From Clostridiales bacterium (lineage in GTDB: Bacteria > Bacillota_A > Clostridia > Christensenellales > Christensenellaceae): a DNA stretch of 34,617 nt. The notes below the pieces were generated by a model. It was not told the DNA's origin and did not search any database. It worked only from the letters and a program-made list of their open reading frames with translations. A program made the position numbers and the translations under genes. Positions 8,521 to 18,035 of the stretch are shown one piece after another (position 1 is the stretch's first letter; every line of letters starts with the position of its first letter). Location of the stretch: contig QANA01000056.1 of NCBI GenBank assembly GCA_003149735.1, positions 47,157-81,773 on the forward strand, written 5' to 3'.

Positions 8521-8544
8521 ATGAAATAATGAAATAATGAAATA
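8521..8544 (+). repeat. Three tandem ATGAAATA octamers in the kor leader
   Basis: The octamer ATGAAATA is repeated three times without interruption just downstream of the predicted -10 box. Each copy plus its next base reads ATG AAA TAA or TAG, that is, three minimal start-Lys-stop ORFs in the untranslated leader. Whether this is a chance slippage repeat or a regulatory leader cannot be told from sequence alone. Confidence 0.8.
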
Positions 8545-8585
8545 GTTCTTATATAATGTATAAAAATGAAGAAAGAGGTATCATC

Positions 8586-8792
8586 ATGGCAAAACTCACT
8601 ATTAATGAAGAAGCCTGCAAGGGTTGTTCTTTGTGTATCAGTGCCTGCCCTAAAAAGCTGCTGCAGCTGCATAAGGAAAAATTGAATACCAAAGGGTATC
8701 ATCCGATCAGTATTACTGATATGGAGGCTTGCATAGGCTGCGCGTCCTGTGCACGTATGTGCCCGGATGTTGTATTTACTGTAGAAAGATAA
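8586..8792 (+). CDS. korD: 2-oxoacid:ferredoxin oxidoreductase, ferredoxin-type delta subunit
   Basis: A 68-residue protein carrying two [4Fe-4S] clusters, with the motifs CKGCSLCISACP and CIGCASCARMCP. It transfers electrons from the catalytic alpha/beta subunits to soluble ferredoxin. It is the first gene of a D-A-B-C cluster typical of the four-subunit KorDABC/VorABCD enzymes of anaerobes. The ATG at 8586 has GAAAGAGG upstream; the upstream extension in the same frame lacks a ribosome site. Confidence 0.9.
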   Translation: MAKLTINEEACKGCSLCISACPKKLLQLHKEKLNTKGYHPISITDMEACIGCASCARMCPDVVFTVER

Positions 8793-8822
8793 ATTGAAGC
8801 ATTAGAGCAGAAAGGAATAAAA

Positions 8823-9887
8823 ATGGCTAAAAAATTGATGAAGGGAAGCGAGGCTATCGGCGAGGCTGCTATTCAGGCAGGCTGTCGGTATTTCTTCGGT
8901 TATCCGATCACTCCTCAAAACGAAATTCCTGAGTATATGAGCCGCAGATTGCCGAAGGAAGGCGGATGCTTCCTGCAGGCAGAAAGCGAAGTGGCGGCAA
9001 TTAATATGGTCTATGGTGCTGCAGGCGCAGGTGCGCGCGTTATGACTTCTTCTTCCAGCCCGGGCATCAGCCTGAAGCAGGAAGGCATCAGCTATATTGC
9101 CTGTGCGGAGCTTCCTTGTGTGATTGTCAATATGATGCGCGTCGGGCCCGGCCTTGGCGGTATTTTGCCGGCTCAAGGCGATTATTTTCAGGCGACGAAA
9201 GGCGGCGGACACGGTGATTACCATCTGGTAGTTCTCGCTCCTTCTACAGTGCAGGAAGCAGCCGATATGGTCATGGAAGGGTTTGATATTGCGGATACTT
9301 ACCGGATTCCGGTAATGGTACTGGGAGATGGTATGATTGGGCAGATCATGGAACCAGTGGAATTTAAAGCTCCCAAGAAGCGTGAAGTGCCGGCAAAGAC
9401 CTGGGCGGCAACGGGCTGGGAGGATAAATCCCGCCCCAGAGCGATCATCAATTCACTGTATATTGAGGCAGAACAGATGCAGGAAGTTTCGGAACGACTG
9501 CTGGCCAGATATGCGCAGATTAAGCAAAATGAAACCAGAGTTGAAACTTTCATGATGGAAGATGCGGATTATTGCATTGCAGCATATGGCACTACGGCGC
9601 GTATTGCCAAAAGCGCAGTAGTGAAAGCGCGGCAGATGGGCATTAAGGCAGGATTGATTCGCCCGCTGACGATTTGGCCTTTCCCCGATGAAGCATTTGC
9701 CAAGGCTGCAGATCAGGTGAAGGCATTCCTGACGATTGAAATGAGCGCAGGTCAGATGGTAGAAGATGTGCGCTTGGCGGTAGCAGGAAAGAAACCGGTC
9801 TACTTTAAAGGAACGTTGGGCGGCTTTGTTCCCACCACGCAGGACATGGTGGCAGAGTTGGTCAAACTGACGGAAGGCAGGGAATAA
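8823..9887 (+). CDS. korA: 2-oxoacid:ferredoxin oxidoreductase alpha subunit (KorA/VorB-like)
   Basis: This catalytic subunit takes part in CoA-dependent oxidative decarboxylation of a 2-oxoacid to acyl-CoA, with ferredoxin reduction. At 354 residues it has the usual length of the separate alpha subunit. It begins with the pyrimidine-binding domain (LMKGSEAIGEAAIQAGCRYFFGYPITPQNEIPEYM), has the acidic QAESEVAAINM segment and ends with the transketolase-C-like domain around AYGTTARIAKSAV. The substrate could be 2-oxoglutarate or branched-chain oxoacids; the proteins resemble those annotated VorB, and sequence by eye does not decide. The ribosome site is AAAGGAA. Confidence 0.9.
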   Translation: MAKKLMKGSEAIGEAAIQAGCRYFFGYPITPQNEIPEYMSRRLPKEGGCFLQAESEVAAINMVYGAAGAGARVMTSSSSPGISLKQEGISYIACAELPCVIVNMMRVGPGLGGILPAQGDYFQATKGGGHGDYHLVVLAPSTVQEAADMVMEGFDIADTYRIPVMVLGDGMIGQIMEPVEFKAPKKREVPAKTWAATGWEDKSRPRAIINSLYIEAEQMQEVSERLLARYAQIKQNETRVETFMMEDADYCIAAYGTTARIAKSAVVKARQMGIKAGLIRPLTIWPFPDEAFAKAADQVKAFLTIEMSAGQMVEDVRLAVAGKKPVYFKGTLGGFVPTTQDMVAELVKLTEGRE

Positions 9888-9889
9888 AC

Positions 9890-10627
9890 ATGGCAGTGGT
9901 ATTTGAAAAAACAAAAATGCTTACCGATGCGCCTTTTCACTATTGCCCGGGTTGCACCCATGGCATCGCGCACAGATTGGTAGCGGAGTGTATTGAAGAA
10001 TTGGGAATGGCAGATAAAGCCATCGGTGTAGCACCGGTCGGTTGTGCCGTATTTGCTTATAATTATTTTAATTGTGATATGATGGAAGCTGCACATGGCC
10101 GTGCACCGGCTGTGGCGACAGGCATCAAACGCGTACATCCCGACAAGCTGGTATTCACGTATCAGGGAGACGGCGACCTGGCTTCGATTGGTACAGCTGA
10201 AATCGTTCATGCAGCGGCACGCGGCGAGAAAGTGACTACGATTTTTATTAATAATGCGATTTATGGTATGACCGGTGGCCAAATGGCACCGACTACACTG
10301 GAGGGGCAGGTAACGACCACTTCGCCTTATGGGCGTCAGAAAGAACACTGCGGGTTGCCTATCCGGATGTCTGAAATGATCGCAACGCTGGATGGTGCTT
10401 GCTATGTAGAGCGCGTTTCCATGCATGACGTGCCCAATATTATTAAGGCTAAAAAAGCCATTAAAAAAGCTTTGACTTATCAGCTGGAAGGCAAGGGATT
10501 CTCCTTTATTGAATTGCTCTCCACTTGCCCCACCAACTGGGGTATGACTCCCGTGAAAGCGTTGGAGTGGCTGAAGGATAATATGATCCCTTATTATCCG
10601 CTGGGCGTGAAAAAGGAGGTAGAATGA
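9890..10627 (+). CDS. korB: 2-oxoacid:ferredoxin oxidoreductase beta subunit (thiamine diphosphate-binding)
   Basis: A 245-residue beta subunit that binds thiamine diphosphate and a [4Fe-4S] cluster. The TPP/Mg motif starts at GDGDLASIG and continues to the asparagine in FINNAIYGMTGGQMAPTT, which is characteristic of the family. HYCPGCTHGIAHRL near the N-terminus provides cluster cysteines. It begins 2 nt after the alpha-subunit stop codon and ends 1 nt before the gamma-subunit start, so the cluster is tightly coupled. Confidence 0.92.
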   Translation: MAVVFEKTKMLTDAPFHYCPGCTHGIAHRLVAECIEELGMADKAIGVAPVGCAVFAYNYFNCDMMEAAHGRAPAVATGIKRVHPDKLVFTYQGDGDLASIGTAEIVHAAARGEKVTTIFINNAIYGMTGGQMAPTTLEGQVTTTSPYGRQKEHCGLPIRMSEMIATLDGACYVERVSMHDVPNIIKAKKAIKKALTYQLEGKGFSFIELLSTCPTNWGMTPVKALEWLKDNMIPYYPLGVKKEVE

Positions 10628-10628
10628 G

Positions 10629-11165
10629 ATGCTGCATCAAATCATCAGTGCGGGATTTGGCGGCCAGGGTGTATTGCTGCTGGGGCAGCTCATCGCCTAT
10701 GCCGGTTTGAAAGAAGGCAAAAATGTATCCTGGCTTCCTTCTTATGGCCCGGAAATGCGTGGCGGTACAGCTAACTGCTGTGTAGTTGTTTCGGATGACG
10801 AAGTAGGCAGCCCGGTAGTGACCGAGGCGGATGTTGTAGTCGTCATGAATCGGCCTTCATTCGAAAAGTATGAAAAGAGTGTAGTACCGGGCGGAAAATT
10901 ATTTGTTAACAGTTCGCTCATCGATTTGAAAACGACGCGAACGGATATTGAAGTTTACTATGTGCCGGTCAATAACATTGCAGATGAATTGGGTAATGGC
11001 CGGGTCGCTAATATGGTTATGCTGGGTGCCGTTTTGGAAAAGACACATATGGTCTCTCCCAAGACAGCAATCGAATGCCTGGCTGCGTCATTTGGAGAAA
11101 GAAAAGCGCATCTGATTCCCGTTAATGAACAGGCACTGGAAAAAGGCGCGCAGGCAGTTCGCTGA
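10629..11165 (+). CDS. korC: 2-oxoacid:ferredoxin oxidoreductase gamma subunit
   Basis: A 178-residue gamma subunit, the domain that contributes to CoA binding in this enzyme family. It shows the hallmark [18 protein letters not shown] and [15 protein letters not shown] segments. The ATG lies 1 nt after the beta-subunit stop, with the ribosome site GGAGG inside the beta gene. It is the last gene of the operon and is followed by a terminator. Confidence 0.92.
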   Translation: MLHQIISAGFGGQGVLLLGQLIAYAGLKEGKNVSWLPSYGPEMRGGTANCCVVVSDDEVGSPVVTEADVVVVMNRPSFEKYEKSVVPGGKLFVNSSLIDLKTTRTDIEVYYVPVNNIADELGNGRVANMVMLGAVLEKTHMVSPKTAIECLAASFGERKAHLIPVNEQALEKGAQAVR

Positions 11166-11177
11166 ATAAAGCTGGAG

Positions 11178-11210
11178 AGGGTATAGGATTTGCTATGCCC
11201 TTTCTTGCTT
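11178..11210 (+). terminator. Rho-independent terminator after korC
   Basis: A 9-bp stem (AGGGTATAG at 11178-11186, CTATGCCCT at 11193-11201, one G-U pair) with a 6-nt loop is followed by TTCTTGCTTTT. It ends the oxoacid oxidoreductase operon. Confidence 0.7.
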
Positions 11211-11233
11211 TTGCGAAAATGAACGGATATAAT
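11205..11233 (+). promoter_or_regulatory. Promoter of nfnAB
   Basis: TTGCTT (11205-11210), a 17-bp spacer and a perfect TATAAT (11228-11233). The -35 box falls in the T-rich tail of the korC terminator, so the two transcription units are packed back to back. A small ATGCCT/AGGCAT inverted repeat lies between this promoter and the gene. Confidence 0.55.
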
Positions 11234-11313
11234 AGAATTGATTTAGAATTAGAAGCACTGAATGTATGCCTGAAGGCATGTAGAAAAGCTTAATTTTTAA
11301 AGGAGCGAATGGC

Positions 11314-12159
11314 ATGTATAGAATACTGGAAAAACAAGTGTTGGGGCCACAGGTCACAAAAATGGTGATTGATGCGCCGGCAATTGCCAGAAAGGCTGAG
11401 CCGGGGCAGTTTATCATTCTGCGTATTGATGAAAAAGGCGAGCGCATTCCTTTGACAGTGGCGGATTTCGATAGAGAAAAGGGCACTGTGACAATCATTT
11501 TTCAGATTGTTGGTAAAACGACAACTGAGTTGAATGAGTTGAATGCAGGAGATGCTTTGCTGGATTTCGTCGGACCACTGGGCAAAGCTTCCGAGTTTGA
11601 ACCGGGCATTAAAAAGGTGGCGGTGATTGGCGGCGGCCTGGGTACGGCAATCGCATATCCGCAGGCAAAAAAGCTTTCCAAGATGGGTGTGGAAGTAGAT
11701 ATGATTGCAGGGTTCCGCAGCACGGATTTTATTATTCTGGAAGAAGAAATGCGCGCCTGCTCTAAAAACCTGTATATTACGACGGATGATGGAAGCAATG
11801 GCAGAAAAGGGCTGGTTACGGATGTGCTGCGCGAACGCATCGAAGCAGGGGAGCAGTACGATCTGGTAATAGCGATTGGTCCGTTGATCATGATGAAATT
11901 TGTTTGCCTGCTTACTAAAGAATATAATATTAAAACAGTAATCAGCATGAACCCCATCATGATTGATGGCACTGGCATGTGCGGCGGCTGCCGTGTAGTA
12001 GTGGGTGGAGAAACCAAGTTCGCTTGCGTAGATGGACCGGATTTTGATGGACATTTGGTGGATTTTGATTCCGCAATGCGCCGTCAGCCAATGTATCGAG
12101 ATCAGGAACAGCAGAGCTTGCATACACACCAGTGCAGAATGGAGGGTATGGGCAAATGA
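11314..12159 (+). CDS. nfnA: NfnA: small subunit of NADH-dependent reduced ferredoxin:NADP+ oxidoreductase
   Basis: A 281-residue FAD and [2Fe-2S] protein of the dihydroorotate-dehydrogenase electron-transfer (PyrK-like) family. It has the FAD-binding barrel at the N-terminus, an NAD-binding GGGLGTAIAYPQAK near the middle, and the C-terminal cluster region (DGTGMCGGCRVVVGGETKFAC). Placed directly before NfnB it forms the bifurcating transhydrogenase that couples ferredoxin and NADH to NADPH. The alternative annotation, sulfide dehydrogenase beta subunit, describes the same family. The ribosome site AAAGGAG precedes the ATG, and the stop overlaps the nfnB start (ATGA). Confidence 0.88.
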   Translation: MYRILEKQVLGPQVTKMVIDAPAIARKAEPGQFIILRIDEKGERIPLTVADFDREKGTVTIIFQIVGKTTTELNELNAGDALLDFVGPLGKASEFEPGIKKVAVIGGGLGTAIAYPQAKKLSKMGVEVDMIAGFRSTDFIILEEEMRACSKNLYITTDDGSNGRKGLVTDVLRERIEAGEQYDLVIAIGPLIMMKFVCLLTKEYNIKTVISMNPIMIDGTGMCGGCRVVVGGETKFACVDGPDFDGHLVDFDSAMRRQPMYRDQEQQSLHTHQCRMEGMGK

Positions 12160-13547
12160 AAAAGAATATGTCTTTAACAAAAGTGGCGATGCCGGAGCGC
12201 GATCCCAAGGAACGCAGTACTAATTTTGAAGAAGTTGCAATGGGCTATACGGAAGAGATGGCTTTGGAAGAAGCTGCCCGCTGCTTGAGTTGCAAAAATA
12301 TGCCTTGCGTTTCCGGATGCCCGGTCAATGTCAAAATACCGGAATTTATTGCGCTGGTACAGGAAGGCAAATTTATTGAAGCTTATGAAAAAATTAAAGA
12401 GACCAATAGTCTGCCGGCTATTTGCGGTCGAGTATGCCCTCAGGAAAATCAGTGCGAAGGAAAATGCGTAAGAGGAATTAAAGGTCAGCCGGTAGGCATT
12501 GGCAGATTGGAACGTTTTTGTGCCGATTATGCTATGACGCATGGATATGAGAGCAAGCAGGAGATTGTGAAAAACGGCAGAAAAGTGGCAATCATCGGTT
12601 CCGGCCCTGCAGGCCTCAGCTGTGCAGGAGATATGGCTAAAAAGGGATACGATGTAACGATATTTGAGGCATTTCACGTGGCAGGCGGTGTTTTGCAATA
12701 TGGAATTCCTCAATTCCGTCTGCCCAAAGAATTGGTCAACGCGGAGATCAAAGGCCTGGAAAAAATGGGCGTAAAAATTGAGAAAAACATGGTCATCGGC
12801 AAAATTTTCTCTTTGGAAGAGTTGAAGCAGGATGGCTATGAGGCAATTTTTATTGGCTCGGGAGCTGGATTGCCCAGCTTTATGCATATTCCCGGCGAAA
12901 ATCTCAACGGCGTTTATTCCGCCAATGAGTTTTTGACGCGTATCAATCTGATGAAGGCTTATAAGTTCCCTGAATATGATACACCGATTAAACCGTATCA
13001 TACCGTGGCAGTTGTTGGCGGCGGAAACGTAGCGATGGATGCTGCCCGTTGTGCAAAGCGCCTGGGAGCGGAAAAAGTCTATATCATCTATCGCAGAAGT
13101 GAGGAAGAGATGCCTGCTCGTCTGGAAGAAGTGCATCATGCCAAAGAAGAAGGAATCGAATTCCGTCTGTTGGAAAATCCGGTAGAAATTCTGGGTGATG
13201 AAAAGGGTAATGTGACTGGTATTAAAAATATCAAGATGCAGCTGGGAGAACCGGATGCTTCCGGAAGAAGACGCCCGGTGCCTATGGAAGGCAGCGAATA
13301 TGCTCTGGACGTGGATGCAGTGGTCATCGCGATTGGCCAAAGCCCCAATCCCTTGCTGAAACATTCTACTCCCGAACTTAAGACAAAGCCTTGGGGTGGT
13401 ATTGAAGCGGATGAAACAGGGTTGACCAGCATAGAGGGCGTATATGCCGGCGGCGATGCCGTGACAGGTGCAGCCACGGTTATATTGGCCATGGGTGCAG
13501 GTAAAAAAGCGGCAGAAGCAATGGATGCATATCTGCAGAATAAATAA
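12156..13547 (+). CDS. nfnB: NfnB: large subunit of NADH-dependent reduced ferredoxin:NADP+ oxidoreductase
   Basis: A 463-residue flavoprotein related to the small subunit of glutamate synthase (GltD-like). An N-terminal domain carries [4Fe-4S] cysteines (CLSCKNMPCVSGCP and CGRVCPQENQCEGKC). An FAD-binding GSGPAGLSCAGDMAKKGYDV follows at about residue 145, then the NADP(H)-binding GGGNVAMDAARCAKRLGA, and a C-terminal GGDAVTGAATVILAMGAGK. No large GltB subunit is nearby and nfnA precedes it, so the Nfn transhydrogenase is favoured over glutamate synthase. It is coupled to nfnA by an ATGA overlap. Confidence 0.9.
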   Translation: MKKNMSLTKVAMPERDPKERSTNFEEVAMGYTEEMALEEAARCLSCKNMPCVSGCPVNVKIPEFIALVQEGKFIEAYEKIKETNSLPAICGRVCPQENQCEGKCVRGIKGQPVGIGRLERFCADYAMTHGYESKQEIVKNGRKVAIIGSGPAGLSCAGDMAKKGYDVTIFEAFHVAGGVLQYGIPQFRLPKELVNAEIKGLEKMGVKIEKNMVIGKIFSLEELKQDGYEAIFIGSGAGLPSFMHIPGENLNGVYSANEFLTRINLMKAYKFPEYDTPIKPYHTVAVVGGGNVAMDAARCAKRLGAEKVYIIYRRSEEEMPARLEEVHHAKEEGIEFRLLENPVEILGDEKGNVTGIKNIKMQLGEPDASGRRRPVPMEGSEYALDVDAVVIAIGQSPNPLLKHSTPELKTKPWGGIEADETGLTSIEGVYAGGDAVTGAATVILAMGAGKKAAEAMDAYLQNK

Positions 13548-13564
13548 TTATAAATGCTAAAGAG

Positions 13565-13599
13565 AAAGTACCGGCAGCATAATGCAACCGGTACTTTTT
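13565..13599 (+). terminator. Rho-independent terminator after nfnB
   Basis: A 10-bp stem (AAAGTACCGG at 13565-13574 and CCGGTACTTT at 13588-13597) with a 13-nt loop runs into a T tract. It ends the nfnAB transcript 17 nt after the stop codon. Confidence 0.85.
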
Positions 13600-13690
13600 A
13601 TGTTAGCAGTGCATTTTTCTTGCGGTTGTAGACGAATGAAAAAAATTTTGTTATAGTATAAAGAAGTATGAGAAAATGAGGAAGAAACAT

Positions 13691-14320
13691 ATGGATACGC
13701 AGGAAATTATAGCTCGCCTGGAAGAGCACTATCCCCATGCCAAGCCGGGATTGGATTATCAGAATGCTTATCAATTGTTGATCGCAACGATTCTTTCTGC
13801 ACAATGTACGGATGTGAGAGTTAATCAGGTGACCAAATCCCTGTTTATCCACTATCCGGATGCATATGCATTGGCTGAGGCGGATTTTGAAGAGCTTTGT
13901 ACAGAAATCCATAGCTGCGGTTGTTATAGTATCAAGGCAAAAAATTTGATTGGCACTGCAAAGCTGCTGTGTCAGCAGCATGAGGGAAATGTGCCGCCGG
14001 ATATGGAAGAACTGGTAAAATTGCCGGGAGTCGGCAGAAAGACTGCGAATGTGGTATTGTCCAACGCTTTTGACATTCCGGGATTGGCAGTGGATACGCA
14101 TGTGTTTCGCGTTTCTCATCGGTTAGGACTTGCAGATGCAAAGGATCCTGACGGGACAGAACAACAGCTTTGCGCATTAATTCCCTGCGAAAAATGGGGA
14201 AAGGCACATCATTGGCTGATTTATCATGGCAGGCAGGTATGCAGTGCCAGAGCACCGAAGTGCGAGGAATGTTTTTTGGCTGATTTATGCCCATTCCTGC
14301 AGGAAAAGAAAGAGAAATAA
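13691..14320 (+). CDS. nth: Endonuclease III (DNA glycosylase / AP lyase)
   Basis: This enzyme excises oxidised pyrimidines from DNA in base-excision repair. The 209-residue protein has the helix-hairpin-helix LPGVGRKTANVVL with the catalytic lysine, the catalytic aspartate in VDTHVFRV, and the C-terminal [4Fe-4S] cluster with spacing C-x6-C-x2-C-x5-C. The ATG at 13691 has GAGGAAG upstream; five extra in-frame codons before it (from 13676) are unlikely to be used. Its stop codon is directly followed by the obg start (TAAATG). Confidence 0.95.
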   Translation: MDTQEIIARLEEHYPHAKPGLDYQNAYQLLIATILSAQCTDVRVNQVTKSLFIHYPDAYALAEADFEELCTEIHSCGCYSIKAKNLIGTAKLLCQQHEGNVPPDMEELVKLPGVGRKTANVVLSNAFDIPGLAVDTHVFRVSHRLGLADAKDPDGTEQQLCALIPCEKWGKAHHWLIYHGRQVCSARAPKCEECFLADLCPFLQEKKEK

Positions 14321-15595
<1,275 letters not shown>

Positions 15596-15625
15596 TGCCG
15601 GTTTTGCCGGAGATGGAGTAAGAAA

Positions 15626-15910
15626 ATGACGAGTAAACAGAGGGCTATGCTGCGGGCAATGGCGAATGAATATCAACCGATCATTTATATTGGCAAAGAA
15701 GGCGTGACAGAAGCACTTCTGCAAGATGCTGATGCGGCGCTGGAAGCCAGGGAACTGGTTAAGGGTTCGATCGGAAGAAATGCAGAAATAGATTTGAAGG
15801 AAGCAGTGGCACAGCTGTGCAGTGCTTTGGAAGCAGAGCCGGTGCAGGTAATCGGCAGGAAATTTGTCATTTTCCGTCAGTCGGAAAAACATCCGACGAT
15901 TCTTCTTTAG
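15626..15910 (+). CDS. yhbY: YhbY-family RNA-binding protein (CRM domain)
   Basis: A 94-residue CRM-domain protein that associates with pre-50S ribosomal particles. The family features LRAMANEYQPIIYIGKEGVTE (GxxG loop variant) and VQVIGRKFVIFR are present. It follows obg after 30 nt with its own GGAG ribosome site. Its last 44 nt overlap the 3' end of the convergent minus-strand gene. Confidence 0.9.
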   Translation: MTSKQRAMLRAMANEYQPIIYIGKEGVTEALLQDADAALEARELVKGSIGRNAEIDLKEAVAQLCSALEAEPVQVIGRKFVIFRQSEKHPTILL

Positions 15911-16772
15911 ACCGTTGTTTTCTGGCGGCATGGTAGCTGCAGGCTGCAAACAAACAGCAGATACCGGCAGCAATAGGGTACAATGGGCTTATACGGAAAA
16001 GAAAGTACCAGCAAATAAGAAAAAAAGCACAAGTGAGATAAGCACGGTATTTGTTGGGCGCAAAAGCGGTATGTTTTAAATTGGTTTTTGCGTAATATTG
16101 GTGCATTTCTTCCTGCAGTGCCTGATGCAGTTTTTGTGCATCAATGGCTGGCAGGGAGGCCTGGGCATGGTGCAGCAGTTCCTTTTGCCCGAGTAAGCAA
16201 AATTGAATCCCCAGCCGTTCAGAAAAGGCGCGCGCATCGTCCTCATAAGTGGAGGGTGTGACCAGGCAACATGTGGAAGCATTTAATTTCTGTAGTTTCC
16301 GGTAAATTGAGAGCATTTGCCGGATTCCGACGGGAATTTGCGGATGATTATGGAATGCGTAGCAAAATAGAGCGTTATCTTTGAAATATATCCCATGGTA
16401 GGCACTGACCGGAGTGCCGGTAGGATAGCGCTTTAAAAATAGTGCGCGGCAGATTTCCCGATATTCCTCGCCGGGCAGCAGGACGAGCGCTTCCAAAGTG
16501 AGTGTACGGCGAAGGCGGTCTAATTCAGCGGAAATAAAGCGTTCCAATCGATAACGCCGATAAACAGTGCAGAATAACAGGATGCTGGCGCACAGGCATA
16601 AGCTCAGCAAAGCAGCGCCGCGTATGGGGGCACCCAGATAGCGCAACAGGAAGAAGAGAAAGATAAGTAGCATAAGTGAGCCCAGAATACAGTCGAGCAG
16701 ATGCGCTGATGTACTTTTTCCTCCATAGCAACGATGTTTAAAATAACGAAGTTCTTTGGGATTCAGATTCAT
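15867..16772 (-). CDS. Membrane protein with a degenerate Mrr-like (PD-(D/E)XK fold) soluble domain
   Basis: A 301-residue protein of unknown function. Two N-terminal membrane helices (about 23-47 and 52-71) are followed by a soluble region and then two C-terminal helices (about 243-278). The soluble part has a helix with LTLEALVLLPGEEYREICRAL. Near residue 165 comes CCLVTPSTYEDDARAFSERL followed by GIQFCLLGQKEL. This resembles the TTSxFTxEAxxxAxxxxIxLIDGxxL strand-helix-strand of Mrr-like endonuclease domains. The catalytic D and E/Q-x-K residues are not evident, so nuclease activity is doubtful. AAGGAG precedes the ATG. It overlaps yhbY by 44 nt tail to tail. Confidence 0.6.
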   Translation of the reverse strand: MNLNPKELRYFKHRCYGGKSTSAHLLDCILGSLMLLIFLFFLLRYLGAPIRGAALLSLCLCASILLFCTVYRRYRLERFISAELDRLRRTLTLEALVLLPGEEYREICRALFLKRYPTGTPVSAYHGIYFKDNALFCYAFHNHPQIPVGIRQMLSIYRKLQKLNASTCCLVTPSTYEDDARAFSERLGIQFCLLGQKELLHHAQASLPAIDAQKLHQALQEEMHQYYAKTNLKHTAFAPNKYRAYLTCAFFLICWYFLFRISPLYPIAAGICCLFAACSYHAARKQRSKEESSDVFPTDGK

Positions 16773-16849
16773 CGGAAAACTCCTTTACTGCTGGATAGTA
16801 TTTCCAATCATGTGGGTTTTGATACCATAAGAAAAGGGAAAGGCTAAAT

Positions 16850-17449
16850 ATGAAAACAGGAATTTTAGGCGGATCATTTAATCCACCGCATTTGGGGCAC
16901 CTTTTTATAGCTCAGTCGGTATATCAGGAATTTGGCCTGGATGAAGTACTCCTATTGCCTTTGGGAACGCCGCCGCATAAAACGCATATTGCTCCCAGAG
17001 AGGCGCGGGAGATAATGTGCCGTATGCTAGCGAAGGCGGCGGATGGTTTGCAGGTATGTACGATAGAACTGGAGCGACAGGGGTATACCTATACGGTAGA
17101 TACGCTGCGGCAGATGCGGCAACAATATCCCGGGCACAGTTTTTATTATATTATCGGAACGGATACACTTTTCCAGTTGGAGCACTGGCGCGACTATCGT
17201 CAGGTTTTTGAGTATACGGAATTTATATGTGTGCCTCGCCCGGGGGATGACAGAGCGAAGGTGGAGGATAAAATCCGGCAATTCCGCAGAGAATATCAAA
17301 AGGAAATTTTGTTGAGCACCGCTGTTGGCCCGAATATTTCCTCTACAGGAGTGCGGGAAGCAATTTGCCAGAACAGAAGCACGGATGGCATGCTGCTGCC
17401 GGAAATCAGAGATTATATTGAAAGGATGCACCTGTATGCAGAAGCGTGA
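16850..17449 (+). CDS. nadD: Nicotinate-mononucleotide adenylyltransferase
   Basis: This enzyme joins nicotinate mononucleotide and ATP to make deamido-NAD in NAD synthesis. The 199-residue protein has the nucleotidyltransferase signature GGSFNPPHLGHL at the N-terminus and the C-terminal ISSTGVR motif, both diagnostic. AAAGG lies upstream of the ATG. The 3' end overlaps the yqeK start by 14 nt. Confidence 0.95.
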   Translation: MKTGILGGSFNPPHLGHLFIAQSVYQEFGLDEVLLLPLGTPPHKTHIAPREAREIMCRMLAKAADGLQVCTIELERQGYTYTVDTLRQMRQQYPGHSFYYIIGTDTLFQLEHWRDYRQVFEYTEFICVPRPGDDRAKVEDKIRQFRREYQKEILLSTAVGPNISSTGVREAICQNRSTDGMLLPEIRDYIERMHLYAEA

Positions 17450-18035
17450 GCAGCGAAAGATTTATGTGGAAAGCATTCGGGAAAGATTGAGCGCGCAACG
17501 ATTTGCTCATTGCCTGGGCGTGGAAAAGGCAGCGCTTGCACTTGCACAGCAATATGGCGAGAGTGAAGAGCGAGCCAGCACAGCAGCATTGCTGCACGAT
17601 TATGCCAAGGAGCTTCCAAAATCGCATTTGCTGGATTTGGCCAAACAATATCGGATTGAAATAGACGATGTATATGCAGATTCACCGGGATTATTGCATG
17701 GGCCGGTGGCTGCATGTCTGGTGAAGGAGAAGTTTCATATAACGGATGAACTGATTTTAAAGGCGATTCGAAATCATACGGTAGGGGCTGCATCCATGTC
17801 CACACTGGAAAAAATTATATACCTGGCGGATATGATAGAGGAAACCAGAGATTTTTGTGGAATAAATATAATAAGGGAAGCAGCACGGAATAGTCTCGAT
17901 GAAGGAATGTATATGGCGTTGACGCGTACAATAGCCTATACTATGGAACGAAGGCTGATGGTGCATCCTGATTCAATAGAAGCATATAACGATCTTTTGA
18001 GACAACAGAAGGAGAATGGACATGAAGCAGTTTGA
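17436..18035 (+). CDS. yqeK: YqeK-family HD-domain hydrolase (diadenosine tetraphosphate hydrolase type)
   Basis: A 199-residue HD-superfamily phosphohydrolase. RFAHCLGVEKAA, the LLHDYAKELP HD motif, IRNHTVGAASMS and IIYLADMIE supply the metal-binding histidines and aspartates. Family members hydrolyse Ap4A symmetrically. The ATG at 17436 overlaps nadD by 14 nt, and the 3' end overlaps rsfS by 14 nt, so nadD-yqeK-rsfS is one coupled unit. Confidence 0.9.
   Translation: MQKREQRKIYVESIRERLSAQRFAHCLGVEKAALALAQQYGESEERASTAALLHDYAKELPKSHLLDLAKQYRIEIDDVYADSPGLLHGPVAACLVKEKFHITDELILKAIRNHTVGAASMSTLEKIIYLADMIEETRDFCGINIIREAARNSLDEGMYMALTRTIAYTMERRLMVHPDSIEAYNDLLRQQKENGHEAV

Noticed and set aside
8552..8557. 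TATAAT as the main kor promoter
   Set aside because: No -35 element at 16-18 bp, and it leaves only 28 bp to the start codon; the TTTACA-N17-TATTCT pair upstream is better.
11290..12180. 296-codon minus-strand ORF opposite nfnA
   Set aside because: Antisense shadow; the plus-strand protein has clear FAD, NAD and [2Fe-2S] motifs.
12174..13364. 396-codon minus-strand ORF opposite nfnB
   Set aside because: Mirror frame of a fully recognisable NfnB; its composition is typical of an antisense shadow.
12156..13547. Glutamate synthase small subunit (gltD)
   Set aside because: No gltB is present and the upstream partner is an NfnA-type FAD/[2Fe-2S] protein, so NfnB fits better.
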